Below, piece after piece: positions 8,907 through 16,734 of a DNA stretch of 64,000 bases. Source of the DNA: Dryocola sp051297175 (GTDB taxonomy: Bacteria > Pseudomonadota > Gammaproteobacteria > Enterobacterales > Enterobacteriaceae); the NCBI RefSeq assembly GCF_051297175.1, contig NZ_JBINNY010000001.1:4836001-4900000 (forward strand), given 5' to 3'. The notes under the pieces were generated by a model. The model searched no databases, was not told the DNA's origin, and was given only the letters and a program-made list of their open reading frames with translations. Position numbers and translations under genes: made by a program. Position 1 is the first letter of the stretch; every line of letters starts with the position of its first letter.

Positions 8907-8945
8907 CGTAAGGTACTCCAATACCTTGCGGGGGCGTTTTTTTTG
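8907..8945 (+). terminator. Strong hairpin with U-tract upstream of an opposing gene; possible small-RNA terminator
   Basis: The plus strand reads CCCTCGTAAGGTA, loop CTCCAA, TACCTTGCGGGGG, then C, G and eight T. The 13-bp stem (two G-U pairs) plus T8 is a textbook intrinsic terminator for plus-strand transcription. No plus-strand gene ends here; the adjacent gene (8362-8871) runs the other way. Either a short plus-strand RNA antisense to its 5' end stops here, or the hairpin acts in the leader of the minus-strand mRNA. A TACTAT hexamer near 8855 could be a -10 element for such an RNA; this is weak. Confidence 0.65.
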
Positions 8946-9003
8946 CAAGGGGCATCATGATAAGATGTCACCTGACAACTAAAACTAATAAATTGGTGGC
9001 CTC

Positions 9004-9195
9004 ATGTCAATCACTTCGCGAGATAAAAAACCTAAAGGTGGGGGCCAGTCTCCACAATTTAAAATGCGTATCGATCCCGCACTACGGGAGCAGTTAGATG
9101 TCGAAGCCGCAGAGCAAGGAATAAGCCTGGCGAACTGGTTTAAGAACCTGGCGCGCGAGGCTTTGAAGCAGAAAGGGATTGAGCCGAAGGGTTAA
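9004..9195 (+). CDS. Orphan ribbon-helix-helix (Arc/HicB-tail type) protein
   Basis: A 63-residue protein with a basic N-terminal tail (SRDKKPKGGGQS) and then an RHH fold: strand QFKMRIDPALRE (about 18-29), helix QLDVEAAEQG, then SLANWFKNLAREALKQ. The pattern FxMRIDPxLxxxLxxxAxxxGxSLxxWxxxLxxxAL is typical of RHH DNA-binding antitoxins and of the C-terminal domain of HicB. No toxin-sized ORF directly follows on the same strand; the next genes are vapBC, 195 bp away. It may be a lone repressor or a remnant of a TA pair. The start ATG at 9004 has a modest GGTGG ribosome site. Confidence 0.75.
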   Translation: MSITSRDKKPKGGGQSPQFKMRIDPALREQLDVEAAEQGISLANWFKNLAREALKQKGIEPKG

Positions 9196-9212
9196 AAATT
9201 GGGTTTGAATTT

Positions 9213-9244
9213 TGTAGGTTTGATAAGCGTAGCGCCATCAAACA
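9213..9244. repeat. Single palindromic repeat (TTTGAT stem)
   Basis: TGTAGGTTTGATAAGCG followed by TAGCGCCATCAAACA. It is the same TTTGAT/ATCAAA subtype as in the 78-bp array at 7237-7497, here as a single copy between the RHH gene and vapB. Confidence 0.88.
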
Positions 9245-9390
9245 ACTATGGTTGGCGGCCTTGTTATCAGCCTATCCGAACAGGAAAAGACCACGTTCCC
9301 GCTTCTCCCCCGCCAAGGTATATCCCATTGACATATCCCATATCTTCGCTATGCTTATTTGTATGTTAGATGAGCGTTCAGGAGGTCATT

Positions 9391-9621
9391 ATGGAAAAAA
9401 CGACCGTCTTCAAAAGCAACCGTAGCCAGGCCGTTCGCCTGCCTAAAGCCGTTGCCTTACCAGAAGATGTTAAGCATGTGGAAATTGTCGCAATCGGCAG
9501 AACTCGCATCATCACTCCTGCGGGAGAAGGTTGGGACGAGTGGTTTAGCGGCGAGAGCGTCACCGCAGACTTTATGTCCGAAAGAGACCAGCCGGGTGAA
9601 CAAATCAGGGAAGATTTTTAA
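9391..9621 (+). CDS. vapB: VapB-type antitoxin (AbrB/SpoVT fold)
   Basis: A 76-residue antitoxin, MEKTTVFKSNRSQAVRLPKAVALP, the swapped-hairpin AbrB-like DNA-binding domain, followed by a C-terminal toxin-neutralising tail (WDEWFSGE...DFMSERDQP). I chose the ATG at 9391 over the in-frame ATG at 9370 because GGAGG at 9381-9385 sits 5 nt upstream of it. The stop overlaps the vapC start (TAATG). VapB normally binds its own promoter as a complex with VapC. It lies in the accessory island before the dpp operon. Confidence 0.92.
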   Translation: MEKTTVFKSNRSQAVRLPKAVALPEDVKHVEIVAIGRTRIITPAGEGWDEWFSGESVTADFMSERDQPGEQIREDF

Positions 9622-10028
9622 TGCTCAAATACATGTTAGATACCAATATTTGTATCTTCACTATAAAGAATAAACCGCAAGAGGTGCGTGAAGCGTTCAA
9701 TCGCTTTTACGGGCAGATGTGCATCAGCTCTATCACGCTGATGGAGCTGATTTATGGTGCAGAGAAATCAGCTAACCCAGAAAAGAACCTGGCTGTGATC
9801 GAAAGTTTTGCAGCGCGACTTGAGGTGCTGAACTTTGGTTCTGAAGCTGCGGCCCACAGTGGCCAGGTCAGGGCTGAGCTCGCCAAAAAAGGAGCGCCCA
9901 TCGGCCCCTATGACAATATGATCGCCGGCCACGCCCGTTCGCTTGGTTTAACCGTGGTGACAAATAATCTACGGGAGTTTGAGCGTGTTGCAGGGATTCG
10001 GGTGGAGGATTGGACTAACCGAGAATGA
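9621..10028 (+). CDS. vapC: VapC-type PIN-domain ribonuclease toxin
   Basis: A 135-residue PIN-domain toxin. Acidic active-site residues are visible: D7 in MLKYMLDTN, E42 in LMELIYGAE, and D98 in GPYDNMIAGHA; the fourth position is in TNNLREF (115-120). Enterobacterial VapC enzymes of this MvpT-like type cleave initiator tRNA; that is family knowledge, not shown here. It is translationally coupled to vapB. Transcription probably ends at the bidirectional terminator shared with dppF, downstream of a remnant of a TTTGAT repeat. Confidence 0.93.
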   Translation: MLKYMLDTNICIFTIKNKPQEVREAFNRFYGQMCISSITLMELIYGAEKSANPEKNLAVIESFAARLEVLNFGSEAAAHSGQVRAELAKKGAPIGPYDNMIAGHARSLGLTVVTNNLREFERVAGIRVEDWTNRE

Positions 10029-10039
10029 TTTTTCAGAGT

Positions 10040-10056
10040 ATAGCGCCATCAAACAT
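10040..10056. repeat. Half-palindrome remnant of the TTTGAT repeat
   Basis: ATAGCGCCATCAAACAT just after vapC is identical to the right half of the TTTGAT-type palindromes at 7275-7310 and 9213. The left half is missing. It marks the right edge of the accessory island next to dppF. Confidence 0.6.
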
Positions 10057-10064
10057 TGTCAAAT

Positions 10065-10095
10065 AAAAAAGCCGGGAAACTTCCCGGCTTTATCT
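10065..10095. terminator. Bidirectional terminator between vapC and dppF
   Basis: AAAAAAGCCGGGAA followed by TTCCCGGCTTTATCTTTT: an 8-bp GC-rich stem with A-tract on one side and T-tract on the other. It can stop both the convergent plus-strand vapBC transcript and the minus-strand dpp operon, ending 2 nt from the dppF stop. Confidence 0.88.
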
Positions 10096-10096
10096 T

Positions 10097-11101
10097 TTAA
10101 CGAATCTCCCCGTTCTCATCCTGGTCAACGGCGAAACAGGCCACCAGCTGACCGCCGTAGTCTTTCAACTGCGGCTGAAGCTGCGTGCACGGACCGAAGC
10201 GGCGGCGGCAGCGGGCGTTAAAGGCGCAGCCCGGCGGTGGGTTCAGCGGGCTTGGCAGCTCGCCGGTTAGCTTGATGCGCTCACGGCGGTCGTCCGGGTT
10301 CAGGCGCGGCGTGGCCGACAGCAGCGCCTGGGTGTACGGGTGGCGCGGGTTGGAGAAGATCTGGTCTTTGGTGCCCTTCTCCACGCAGCGGCCCAGGTAC
10401 ATCACCATCACCTCGTCGGCGATGTGTTCAACCACCGACAGGTCGTGAGAGATGAACACGTACGACAGCCCCATGTCCTGCTGCAAATCCATCATCAGGT
10501 TCAGCACCTGCGCGCGTACGGACACGTCCAGCGCGGAGACCGGTTCGTCGGCTATCACCACGTCCGGGTCGAGCATCAGGCCGCGGGCGATGGCGATACG
10601 CTGGCGCTGGCCGCCGGAGAACATGTGCGGATAGCGGTCGTAATGTTCGGTTTTCAGGCCGACTTTCGCCATCATCGCCAGCGCTTTTTCCCGGCGCTCG
10701 GCCTTGCTCAGGCTGGTGTTGATTTGCAGCGGCTCTTCCAGAATCTGCCCTACTTTCTTGCGCGGATTCAGGGAGCCGTACGGGTTCTGGAAGACGATCT
10801 GGATTTTCTGACGCCTAAGCTTTTCGGCCGTGGCGTCGGGCTTTAAAAGGTCCTGCCCCTGGTAGTACAGCTCGCCGCCGGTCGGGATTTCGATCATCGT
10901 TAGCAGGCGGCCCAGCGTGGATTTCCCACAGCCGGATTCGCCCACCACCGCCAGCGTTTTGCCGCGCTCAAGCGTGAACGATACGCCGTCCAGCGCCTTC
11001 ACCAGGCGTTCCTGGCCGAAAATGCCTTTCTTGACCGGGTAATGTTTTTTCAGATCGATGGCCTGCAACAGCGGTTGCGTGGTGGCCTTTTCGGTACTCA
11101 T
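10097..11101 (-). CDS. dppF: Dipeptide ABC transporter ATPase DppF
   Basis: One of two ATPases of the dipeptide (and haem) importer. The 334-residue protein has Walker A GESGCGKS near residue 54, signature FSGGQRQR near 161, Walker B VVIADEP near 181, and the C-terminal oligopeptide/dipeptide extension with a Cys-rich segment (CAFNARCRRRFGPC, about residues 290-304) that in relatives binds an Fe-S cluster. Its start overlaps dppD by 4 nt. It is the last gene of the operon, ended by the terminator at 10065-10095. Confidence 0.97.
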   Translation of the reverse strand: MSTEKATTQPLLQAIDLKKHYPVKKGIFGQERLVKALDGVSFTLERGKTLAVVGESGCGKSTLGRLLTMIEIPTGGELYYQGQDLLKPDATAEKLRRQKIQIVFQNPYGSLNPRKKVGQILEEPLQINTSLSKAERREKALAMMAKVGLKTEHYDRYPHMFSGGQRQRIAIARGLMLDPDVVIADEPVSALDVSVRAQVLNLMMDLQQDMGLSYVFISHDLSVVEHIADEVMVMYLGRCVEKGTKDQIFSNPRHPYTQALLSATPRLNPDDRRERIKLTGELPSPLNPPPGCAFNARCRRRFGPCTQLQPQLKDYGGQLVACFAVDQDENGEIR

Positions 11102-12081
11102 AGGGTTGGCCTCCCGGCATCATCGAGTGGGTAGTGGCATTTGGACTGACGCCCGTGGTCCACGAGGTTTAGCTCTGGCTCTTCGGCCCGGCAGCGGTCG
11201 GTGGCGTACGGGCAGCGCGGGTTCAGCAGGCAGCCGTTTGGACGGTCGTATTTGCCCGGCACCACGCCCGGCAGGGAAGCCAGACGCGCTTTGTCCTGCG
11301 CGAACTCCGGCAGCGCGCGCAGCAGCGCCTGGGTGTAAGGGTGGCGCGGCGCACGGAAGATATCCTTCGCTTCGCCGGTTTCCACTACCTGGCCTGCGTA
11401 CATCACGATGATTTTGTGGGCCGCCTCGGCCACCAGCGCAAGGTCATGGGTGATGAGGATCAGCGCCATGTTCTCTTTTTGCTGTAGCTCCAGCAGCAGC
11501 TCGATAATCTGCGCCTGGATGGTCACGTCCAGCGCGGTGGTCGGCTCATCGGCAATCAGCAGCTTAGGCCGACAGGCAATCGCCATAGCGATCATCACGC
11601 GCTGGCTCATGCCGCCGGAAAGCTGGTGCGGGTAGACGTCGAGGCGCGAGGCCGCGTCGGGAATGCCCACCAGGTTCAGCAGGTCGATTGCGCGCTGGCG
11701 GCGGGTGCTTTTGTTGCCGCCCTGGTGCACCTTGATGGCTTCCATAATCTGGAAGCCCACGGTGTAGCACGGGTTGAGGCTGGTCATCGGGTCCTGGAAG
11801 ATCATCGCCACTTCGGCACCAACCAGGTTGCGACGCTCTTTTTCGGAGATCTTTTGCAGGTCCTGGCCGTTGAACTCAAGCTTGTCCGCCATCACGCGGC
11901 CGGGGTAGTCAATCAGCCCCATAATCGCCAGCGAGCTGACGGATTTACCGGAGCCGGATTCGCCCACGATACCGACGACTTCGCCCTGATTAACGCTGTA
12001 ACTGATGCGGTCAACCGCGCGGAACGGGGTGCCTTCGTCGCCGAAGTGCACCGATAATTTATCTACATTTAATAACGCCAT
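11098..12081 (-). CDS. dppD: Dipeptide ABC transporter ATPase DppD
   Basis: Second ATPase of the Dpp importer, 327 residues, as in E. coli. Walker A is GESGSGKS near residue 40, signature LSGGMSQR near 160, Walker B LLIADEP near 179, and the C-terminal oligo_HPY-type region holds a Cys cluster (CLLNPRCPYATDRC). It partners DppF at the membrane to power import through DppBC. It lies 10 nt after dppC and overlaps dppF. Confidence 0.97.
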   Translation of the reverse strand: MALLNVDKLSVHFGDEGTPFRAVDRISYSVNQGEVVGIVGESGSGKSVSSLAIMGLIDYPGRVMADKLEFNGQDLQKISEKERRNLVGAEVAMIFQDPMTSLNPCYTVGFQIMEAIKVHQGGNKSTRRQRAIDLLNLVGIPDAASRLDVYPHQLSGGMSQRVMIAMAIACRPKLLIADEPTTALDVTIQAQIIELLLELQQKENMALILITHDLALVAEAAHKIIVMYAGQVVETGEAKDIFRAPRHPYTQALLRALPEFAQDKARLASLPGVVPGKYDRPNGCLLNPRCPYATDRCRAEEPELNLVDHGRQSKCHYPLDDAGRPTL

Positions 12082-12091
12082 CTCGAACCTC

Positions 12092-12994
12092 TTACTGCTT
12101 CAGTTTAGGATCGAGGGCGTCACGCAGCCCGTCACCCATCAGGTTAAATGCCAGCACCGTTAGCAGGATTGCAAGACCGGGGAAGGTCACAACCCACCAG
12201 GCGCTTTGCGCGAACTGCAACACGTCGGAGAGCATGGTGCCCCACTCCGGTGTTGGCGGCTGCGCACCCATGCCGAGGAAGCCAAGGGCGGCCATGTCGA
12301 GAATGGCGTTCGAGAAGCCAAGAGAAGCCTGCACGATCAGCGGTGCGAGGCAGTTCGGTAAAATGTTGACGAACATCTGGCGCATCGGGCTTGCGCCCGC
12401 CACGCGGGAGGCGGTCACGTAGTCGCGGTTCACTTCAACAAGCACCGCGCCGCGCGTCAGTCGCACATAGTGCGGCAGGGCAACGAACGTCAGGGCAAGC
12501 GAGGCGTTGACTATCGACGGGCCGAATATCGCCACCAGCACCAGCGCCAGCAGCAGGCTCGGCAGGGCCAGCATGATATCGACGATACGCATGATGATGT
12601 TGTCGATGATGCCGCCGAAGTAGCCGGCGATAAGCCCGAGCACCACGCCCATAATCAGCGACAGCACAACCACCAGGCAGCCCACCAGCAGCGACAGGCG
12701 CGCGCCGTACATCAGGCGAGCCATGATGTCGCGGCCCACGTCGTCGGTACCGAGGATAAACTGCCAGCTGCCGCCTTCCTGCCAGACCGGCGGGTGCAGC
12801 AGCGCGTCGCGGAACTGCTCGGCCGGGCCGTGCGGGGAGATGACGTTGGCGAAGACGGCAATCAGGATCATGATGGTGACGTACACCAGCCCGACCACCG
12901 CGCCTTTGTTGCGTTTAAAGTAGTGCCAGAATTCCTGGAATGGCGTCATCGGCTTCGGTGCCGCCACCGCTTTTGTTTCAGTAATTTGCGTCAT
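12092..12994 (-). CDS. dppC: Dipeptide ABC transporter permease DppC
   Basis: Inner-membrane permease, 300 residues (family length). It has an N-terminal OppC-type segment (TPFQEFWHYFKRNKGA) leading into TM1, a periplasmic loop, then about five more TM helices. The cytoplasmic EAA-like loop is DYVTASRVAGASPMRQMFVNILPN (about 197-220), which contacts the ATPases. Tight spacing on both sides (9 nt from dppB, 10 nt to dppD) supports co-expression. Confidence 0.97.
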   Translation of the reverse strand: MTQITETKAVAAPKPMTPFQEFWHYFKRNKGAVVGLVYVTIMILIAVFANVISPHGPAEQFRDALLHPPVWQEGGSWQFILGTDDVGRDIMARLMYGARLSLLVGCLVVVLSLIMGVVLGLIAGYFGGIIDNIIMRIVDIMLALPSLLLALVLVAIFGPSIVNASLALTFVALPHYVRLTRGAVLVEVNRDYVTASRVAGASPMRQMFVNILPNCLAPLIVQASLGFSNAILDMAALGFLGMGAQPPTPEWGTMLSDVLQFAQSAWWVVTFPGLAILLTVLAFNLMGDGLRDALDPKLKQ

Positions 12995-13003
12995 GATGGC
13001 CCC

Positions 13004-14023
13004 TTATTTCTTATGGCGGATACGCGGGTTCACCACGCCGTACAGTAGGTCGACGATCAGGTTAACGAGGATAATCATCGTCGCCACCAGCAGCACGCCG
13101 CCCTGCACTACCGGGTAGTCGCGGCGCTGAAGCGCGTCAATTAACCAGCGGCCAAGTCCCGGCCAGGAGAAGATGGTTTCCGTCAGAATCGCACCGGCGA
13201 GCAGCGTACCGACCTGCAGGCCGATAACCGTCACCACCGGCAGCATGGCGTTGCGCAGGGCATGCACCACGATAACGCGCATGCGGGTCAGGCCTTTGGC
13301 GCGGGCGGTGCGGATGTAGTCCTCGCCCAGCACTTCAAGCATCGCCGAGCGGGTCATACGCACGATTACCGCCAGCGGGATGGTGCCGAGCACCACGGCG
13401 GGCAGGATCATGTGCGCCAGCGCGTCGATAAAGTCGCCCGATTCGCCCCATATCGCCGTGTCTATCAGCATAAAGCCGGTAAGCGGTAGGGTGTCGTCGA
13501 GGAATACCGTGTCGCTGACGCGCCCGGAGACCGGGGTCAGGTTCCAGTACACCGACACCAGCATGATCAGCATCATGCCCCACCAGAAGATAGGCATCGA
13601 GTAGCCGGTCAGCGCGAGGCCAACGGCGGTGTGGTCGAACACGGAACCGCGCTTCACGGCGGCCAGCACGCCGACCGGGATACCCACGGCAACGGCGAAG
13701 ATCATGGCGCACACGCCGAGTTCCATCGTCGCCTTAAAGCGCGGCACGAACTCATCCCAAACCGGGAGGCGGCTTTTTAATGAAATACCGAGGTCGCCAT
13801 GCATTACGCCCCAAATGTAATGGAGGTACTGCTGCCACATCGGCTTGTCGAGGCCAAGCTCGGCCAGCAGCTGGGCATGACGTTCAGGAGAGATACCACG
13901 CTCGCCGGCCATAATCATCACCGGGTCACCGGGGATCATATGCACAAAGGCGAAGGTGAGTAGGGTAATACCGATAAACGTGGGGATCACAAGACCCAGA
14001 CGTCGGAGGATGAACTGCAACAT
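13004..14023 (-). CDS. dppB: Dipeptide ABC transporter permease DppB
   Basis: First permease of the importer, 339 residues with the start at 14023 (MLQFILRRLGLVIPT), the length of E. coli DppB. A longer in-frame start at 14080 would add 19 polar residues (MSNTDGESPG) absent from the family, so I rejected it. Six TM helices, and the EAA loop EDYIRTARAKGLTRMRVIVVHALRN near 240. It is separated from dppA by 224 bp holding a palindrome pair, the arrangement known in E. coli to favour high DppA relative to the membrane subunits. Confidence 0.95.
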   Translation of the reverse strand: MLQFILRRLGLVIPTFIGITLLTFAFVHMIPGDPVMIMAGERGISPERHAQLLAELGLDKPMWQQYLHYIWGVMHGDLGISLKSRLPVWDEFVPRFKATMELGVCAMIFAVAVGIPVGVLAAVKRGSVFDHTAVGLALTGYSMPIFWWGMMLIMLVSVYWNLTPVSGRVSDTVFLDDTLPLTGFMLIDTAIWGESGDFIDALAHMILPAVVLGTIPLAVIVRMTRSAMLEVLGEDYIRTARAKGLTRMRVIVVHALRNAMLPVVTVIGLQVGTLLAGAILTETIFSWPGLGRWLIDALQRRDYPVVQGGVLLVATMIILVNLIVDLLYGVVNPRIRHKK

Positions 14024-14140
14024 ATCCCGGATTCTCTGTAGTGACGGAAGGCCTGGTGACTCGCCGTCTGTATTGCTCACAAATCTTTCCCTCGACTGGA
14101 GGGAATAAGTAATTCACCCGAAGCGATAAACGGCTAAAAC

Positions 14141-14215
14141 GTAGGGCGGATAAGCTGCGCGCCACCCGCTAAACCCACATAAGTGGTGGATGGCGCTATC
14201 GCTTATCCACCCTAC
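14141..14215. repeat. Palindrome pair between dppA and dppB
   Basis: GTAGGGCGGATAAGCTGCGCGCCACCCGC followed after about 17 nt by GTGGATGGCGCTATCGCTTATCCACCCTAC. The two units face each other so that the outer GTAGG/CCTAC ends can also pair. In the dpp mRNA this could block 3' decay of the dppA message or reduce read-through into dppB. Confidence 0.9.
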
Positions 14216-14247
14216 GGTTCAGCTAGCTTCGGGTTGGTTCCGTTTTA

Positions 14248-15855
14248 TTATTCGACTGACACGTTCTCAAAGTGGTGTTTGCCCAACGGATCGACCACGT
14301 AGCCTTTCACCTCTTTACGAACCGGCTCGTACACGGTGGAGTGGGCAACGATCAGCGCCGGAGCCTGGTCATGCATCACTACCTGAGCCTGTTTGTAGAG
14401 TTCGATACGCTTGTTGTGGTCGTCGGTTGCGCGAGCCGGTTGAATCAGGTCTTCAAACGGCTTGTAGCACCAGCGTGAGTAGTTGGAGCCGTCTTTCGCT
14501 GCCGCACAGCTGAACAGGGTGGCGAAGAAGTTATCCGGATCCCCGTTGTCGCCGGTCCAGCCCATCATAACGGTCTGGTGCTCGCCAGCTTTGGCGCGCT
14601 TCAGGTACTCGCCCCACTCGTAGGTAACGATTTTGGCGGTAACGCCGACTTTCGCCCAGTCTGCCTGAATCATCTCGGCCATACGGCGAGCGTTCGGGTT
14701 GTAAGGACGCTGAACGGGCATCGCCCACAGATCAACGGAGAAGCCGTCAGCGTGGCCGGATTCTTTCAGCAGCGCTTTTGCCTTCTCAGGATCGTAGGTG
14801 TAGTCCTTCACGTCATCGTTGTAGCCCCACATGGTTGGCGGGATCAGGTTTTTAGCCGCGGTGCCCGCGCCCTGATAAACGGCTTTGATGATCGCTTCTT
14901 TGTTCACCGCGTAGGTCAGCGCCTGACGCACTTTCACGTCGTCAAACGGCTTTTTCTCGGTGTTGAAGGAGAGGTAACCAACGTTCAGGCCAGCCTGCTC
15001 CATCAGGTTGATGTTCTTATCCTGCTTCATACGCGCGATGTCGGCCGGGTTCGGGAACGGCATAACCTGGCACTCGTTTTTCTGCAGTTTGGCGTAGCGC
15101 ACGGACGCATCAGGCGTGATGGAGAACACCAGGCGGTCGATCTGCGGCTTGGTGCCCCAGTAGCCAGGGAACGCTTTGTACAGAATGCGGGAGTCTTTCT
15201 GGTATTGCAGCAGCTGGAACGGACCGGTACCGATTGGGTTCAGGTCGGTTTTTTCCGGCGTGCCGGCCTTCAGCATGTTGTCGGCATATTCTTTTGACAG
15301 GATGGAAGCGAAGTCCATCGCAAGGTCAGCCAGGAACGGTGCTTCCGGGCGCGCCAGCACGAACTGAACGGTGTTGTCATCAACCTTTTTGATTTCGGTG
15401 ATCAGGTCAGGCAGGCCCATGCCTTCGAAGTATTCGTAGCTGCCGCCGGAGACTTTATGGTACGGGTTCTGGGCGTTTTTCTGACGATCGAAGGAGAACA
15501 CCACGTCGTCGGCGTTCAGGTCACGCGTGGGTTTGAAATCTTTATTGTCCTGCCACTTCACGCCTTTACGCAGGTGGAAGGTGTAGGTTTTGCCGTCTTC
15601 GCTCACTTCCCACTTTTCAGCAAGGCCAGGAATGATTTCGGTGGTGCCGATTTTGAATTCGACCAGACGGTTATAGATAGGCACCGAGCTGGCATCGTAG
15701 GTGGTGCCAGAGGTGAACAACTGCGGGTTAAAACCTTCTGGGGAACCTTCTGAACAATAAACCAGGGTTTTGGCCTGAACGCTGGCTGCAACGGTCAGAG
15801 CGACCAGGCTCAGACCAAATTTCAGCATCCCTGACTTCTTCAAGGAAATACTCAT
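14248..15855 (-). CDS. dppA: Periplasmic dipeptide-binding protein DppA
   Basis: High-affinity periplasmic receptor for dipeptides (and haem) that feeds the DppBCDF importer and in E. coli also serves peptide chemotaxis via Tap. 535 residues with a signal peptide cleaved after VQA (residue 28). The SBP_bac_5 signature region IYNRLVEFKIGTTEIIPGLAEKWEVSEDGKTYTFHLRKGVKWQD is broken here only by description. It is the promoter-proximal gene; the 3' palindrome pair and the 224-bp gap to dppB fit its expected excess. Confidence 0.97.
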   Translation of the reverse strand: MSISLKKSGMLKFGLSLVALTVAASVQAKTLVYCSEGSPEGFNPQLFTSGTTYDASSVPIYNRLVEFKIGTTEIIPGLAEKWEVSEDGKTYTFHLRKGVKWQDNKDFKPTRDLNADDVVFSFDRQKNAQNPYHKVSGGSYEYFEGMGLPDLITEIKKVDDNTVQFVLARPEAPFLADLAMDFASILSKEYADNMLKAGTPEKTDLNPIGTGPFQLLQYQKDSRILYKAFPGYWGTKPQIDRLVFSITPDASVRYAKLQKNECQVMPFPNPADIARMKQDKNINLMEQAGLNVGYLSFNTEKKPFDDVKVRQALTYAVNKEAIIKAVYQGAGTAAKNLIPPTMWGYNDDVKDYTYDPEKAKALLKESGHADGFSVDLWAMPVQRPYNPNARRMAEMIQADWAKVGVTAKIVTYEWGEYLKRAKAGEHQTVMMGWTGDNGDPDNFFATLFSCAAAKDGSNYSRWCYKPFEDLIQPARATDDHNKRIELYKQAQVVMHDQAPALIVAHSTVYEPVRKEVKGYVVDPLGKHHFENVSVE

Positions 15856-16421
15856 TCTTCTGCTCCAATGTGAGATGTGTGTTGTTATTTTTCCGTTAGA
15901 CCTTTGTTATTTGAGTGCGGTCTGTTCGGGGGTGCCCGGAGGCGGCGGTGAGGCCAGGGGTTCCTTTCGTCAGGCAAGCTGTGTGGTAGTGCGGACTGTC
16001 CATAAAGTGCCCCTCACGCCCTACAATCTGTCAACAGATTGTATAAACGTCAATACAGGTGTCGGGGATTTACAACCGGGGTGAGAAACGGCAAACAAAG
16101 TTAAAAAAAAGCCAGTTGGGACATTTCCAGCAGGGAAATTTATGCTACCGGCTTGTTACCAGAATATTACACTGCTTAATTTGCAACCGATAGCGGTAAA
16201 CGGTTGCGCGCATTTTAAAAAATTTCTTGCCGGATGATGATTATATGAACGATTTGTTTTGTGATCGGCGTCTCTTACAGCGAATCATGCTGGAACAAAA
16301 CATAAGCAATGGCGCAAAAAACCACGGTTTTTCATAACAAAATACAATGGAATATGTCACAAAATCATATAAAGACGCGCGTTGGGCGATGGAGTGGGCA
16401 TTTTGGCGAGCGGAAGGTTTT
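15856..16421. promoter_or_regulatory. dppA leader and promoter region, gene-free
   Basis: About 560 bp without a credible gene. The part nearest dppA (15856-16090) is the 5' leader; in E. coli dppA is repressed there by the GcvB small RNA and I cannot define the pairing by eye. The 16090-16420 stretch is AT-rich and must hold the promoter. I see no perfect CRP site or other operator that I would defend. Confidence 0.5.
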
Positions 16422-16500
16422 GTAGGGCGGATAAACAGCGTGCCATCCGCCGATTTTCGGGAATCACCGTTGGATGGCGCTGACGCTTATCCAACCTACG
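16422..16500. repeat. Palindrome pair between dppA promoter and tRNA-Pro
   Basis: TGTAGGGCGGATAAACAGCGTGCCATCCGCC and, after 15 nt, TTGGATGGCGCTGACGCTTATCCAACCTACG. The stems differ (GGCGGAT against TTGGAT) but each is internally complementary, a good example of compensated stem variation within a pair. Confidence 0.9.
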
Positions 16501-16520
16501 TTTCCAGGAATTGCAGATGC

Positions 16521-16550
16521 AAAAAGGCCAGCTCTAAGAGCTGGCCTTTT
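16521..16550 (-). terminator. Rho-independent terminator of the tRNA-Pro gene
   Basis: AAAAAGGCCAGCTC, TAA, GAGCTGGCCTTTT: a perfect 10-bp GC-rich stem with a T-tract in the minus-strand direction, beginning 7 nt after the tRNA CCA end. Confidence 0.92.
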
Positions 16551-16557
16551 CTGAATG

Positions 16558-16634
16558 TGGTCGGCGAGAGAGGATTCGAACCTCCGACCCACTGGTCCCA
16601 AACCAGTTGCGCTACCAAGCTGCGCTACTCGCCG
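16558..16634 (-). tRNA. tRNA-Pro, anticodon UGG (proM-type sequence at the proK locus)
   Basis: 77 nt including encoded CCA. The minus strand starts CGGCGAGTAGCGCAGCTTGG, has the anticodon stem-loop CTGGT-TTGGGAC-CAG type giving anticodon TGG, T-arm GGAGGTTCGAATCC, and acceptor end TCGCCGACCA complementary to CGGCGA. In E. coli the tRNA between dppA and eptB is proK (CGG), whereas this sequence matches, as I remember it, E. coli proM (UGG). No symbol is given because location and sequence disagree. It is flanked by its own terminator. Confidence 0.97.
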
Positions 16635-16734
16635 AATGCGGAGCGCATCTTACTGCGCACCGTTTTAGCCGTCAATCCCTTAACTTAAAAATCCCTACCG
16701 TTTGCTTCAAAAGCAAGCGCTTGTATCTTAAATG

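Noticed and set aside
9370..9390. Earlier ATG for vapB
   Set aside because: The ribosome site GGAGG lies inside this segment and serves the ATG at 9391.
14024..14080. Extended N-terminus of DppB from the ATG at 14080
   Set aside because: Adds 19 polar residues before the conserved first transmembrane helix; MLQFILRRLG is the family start.
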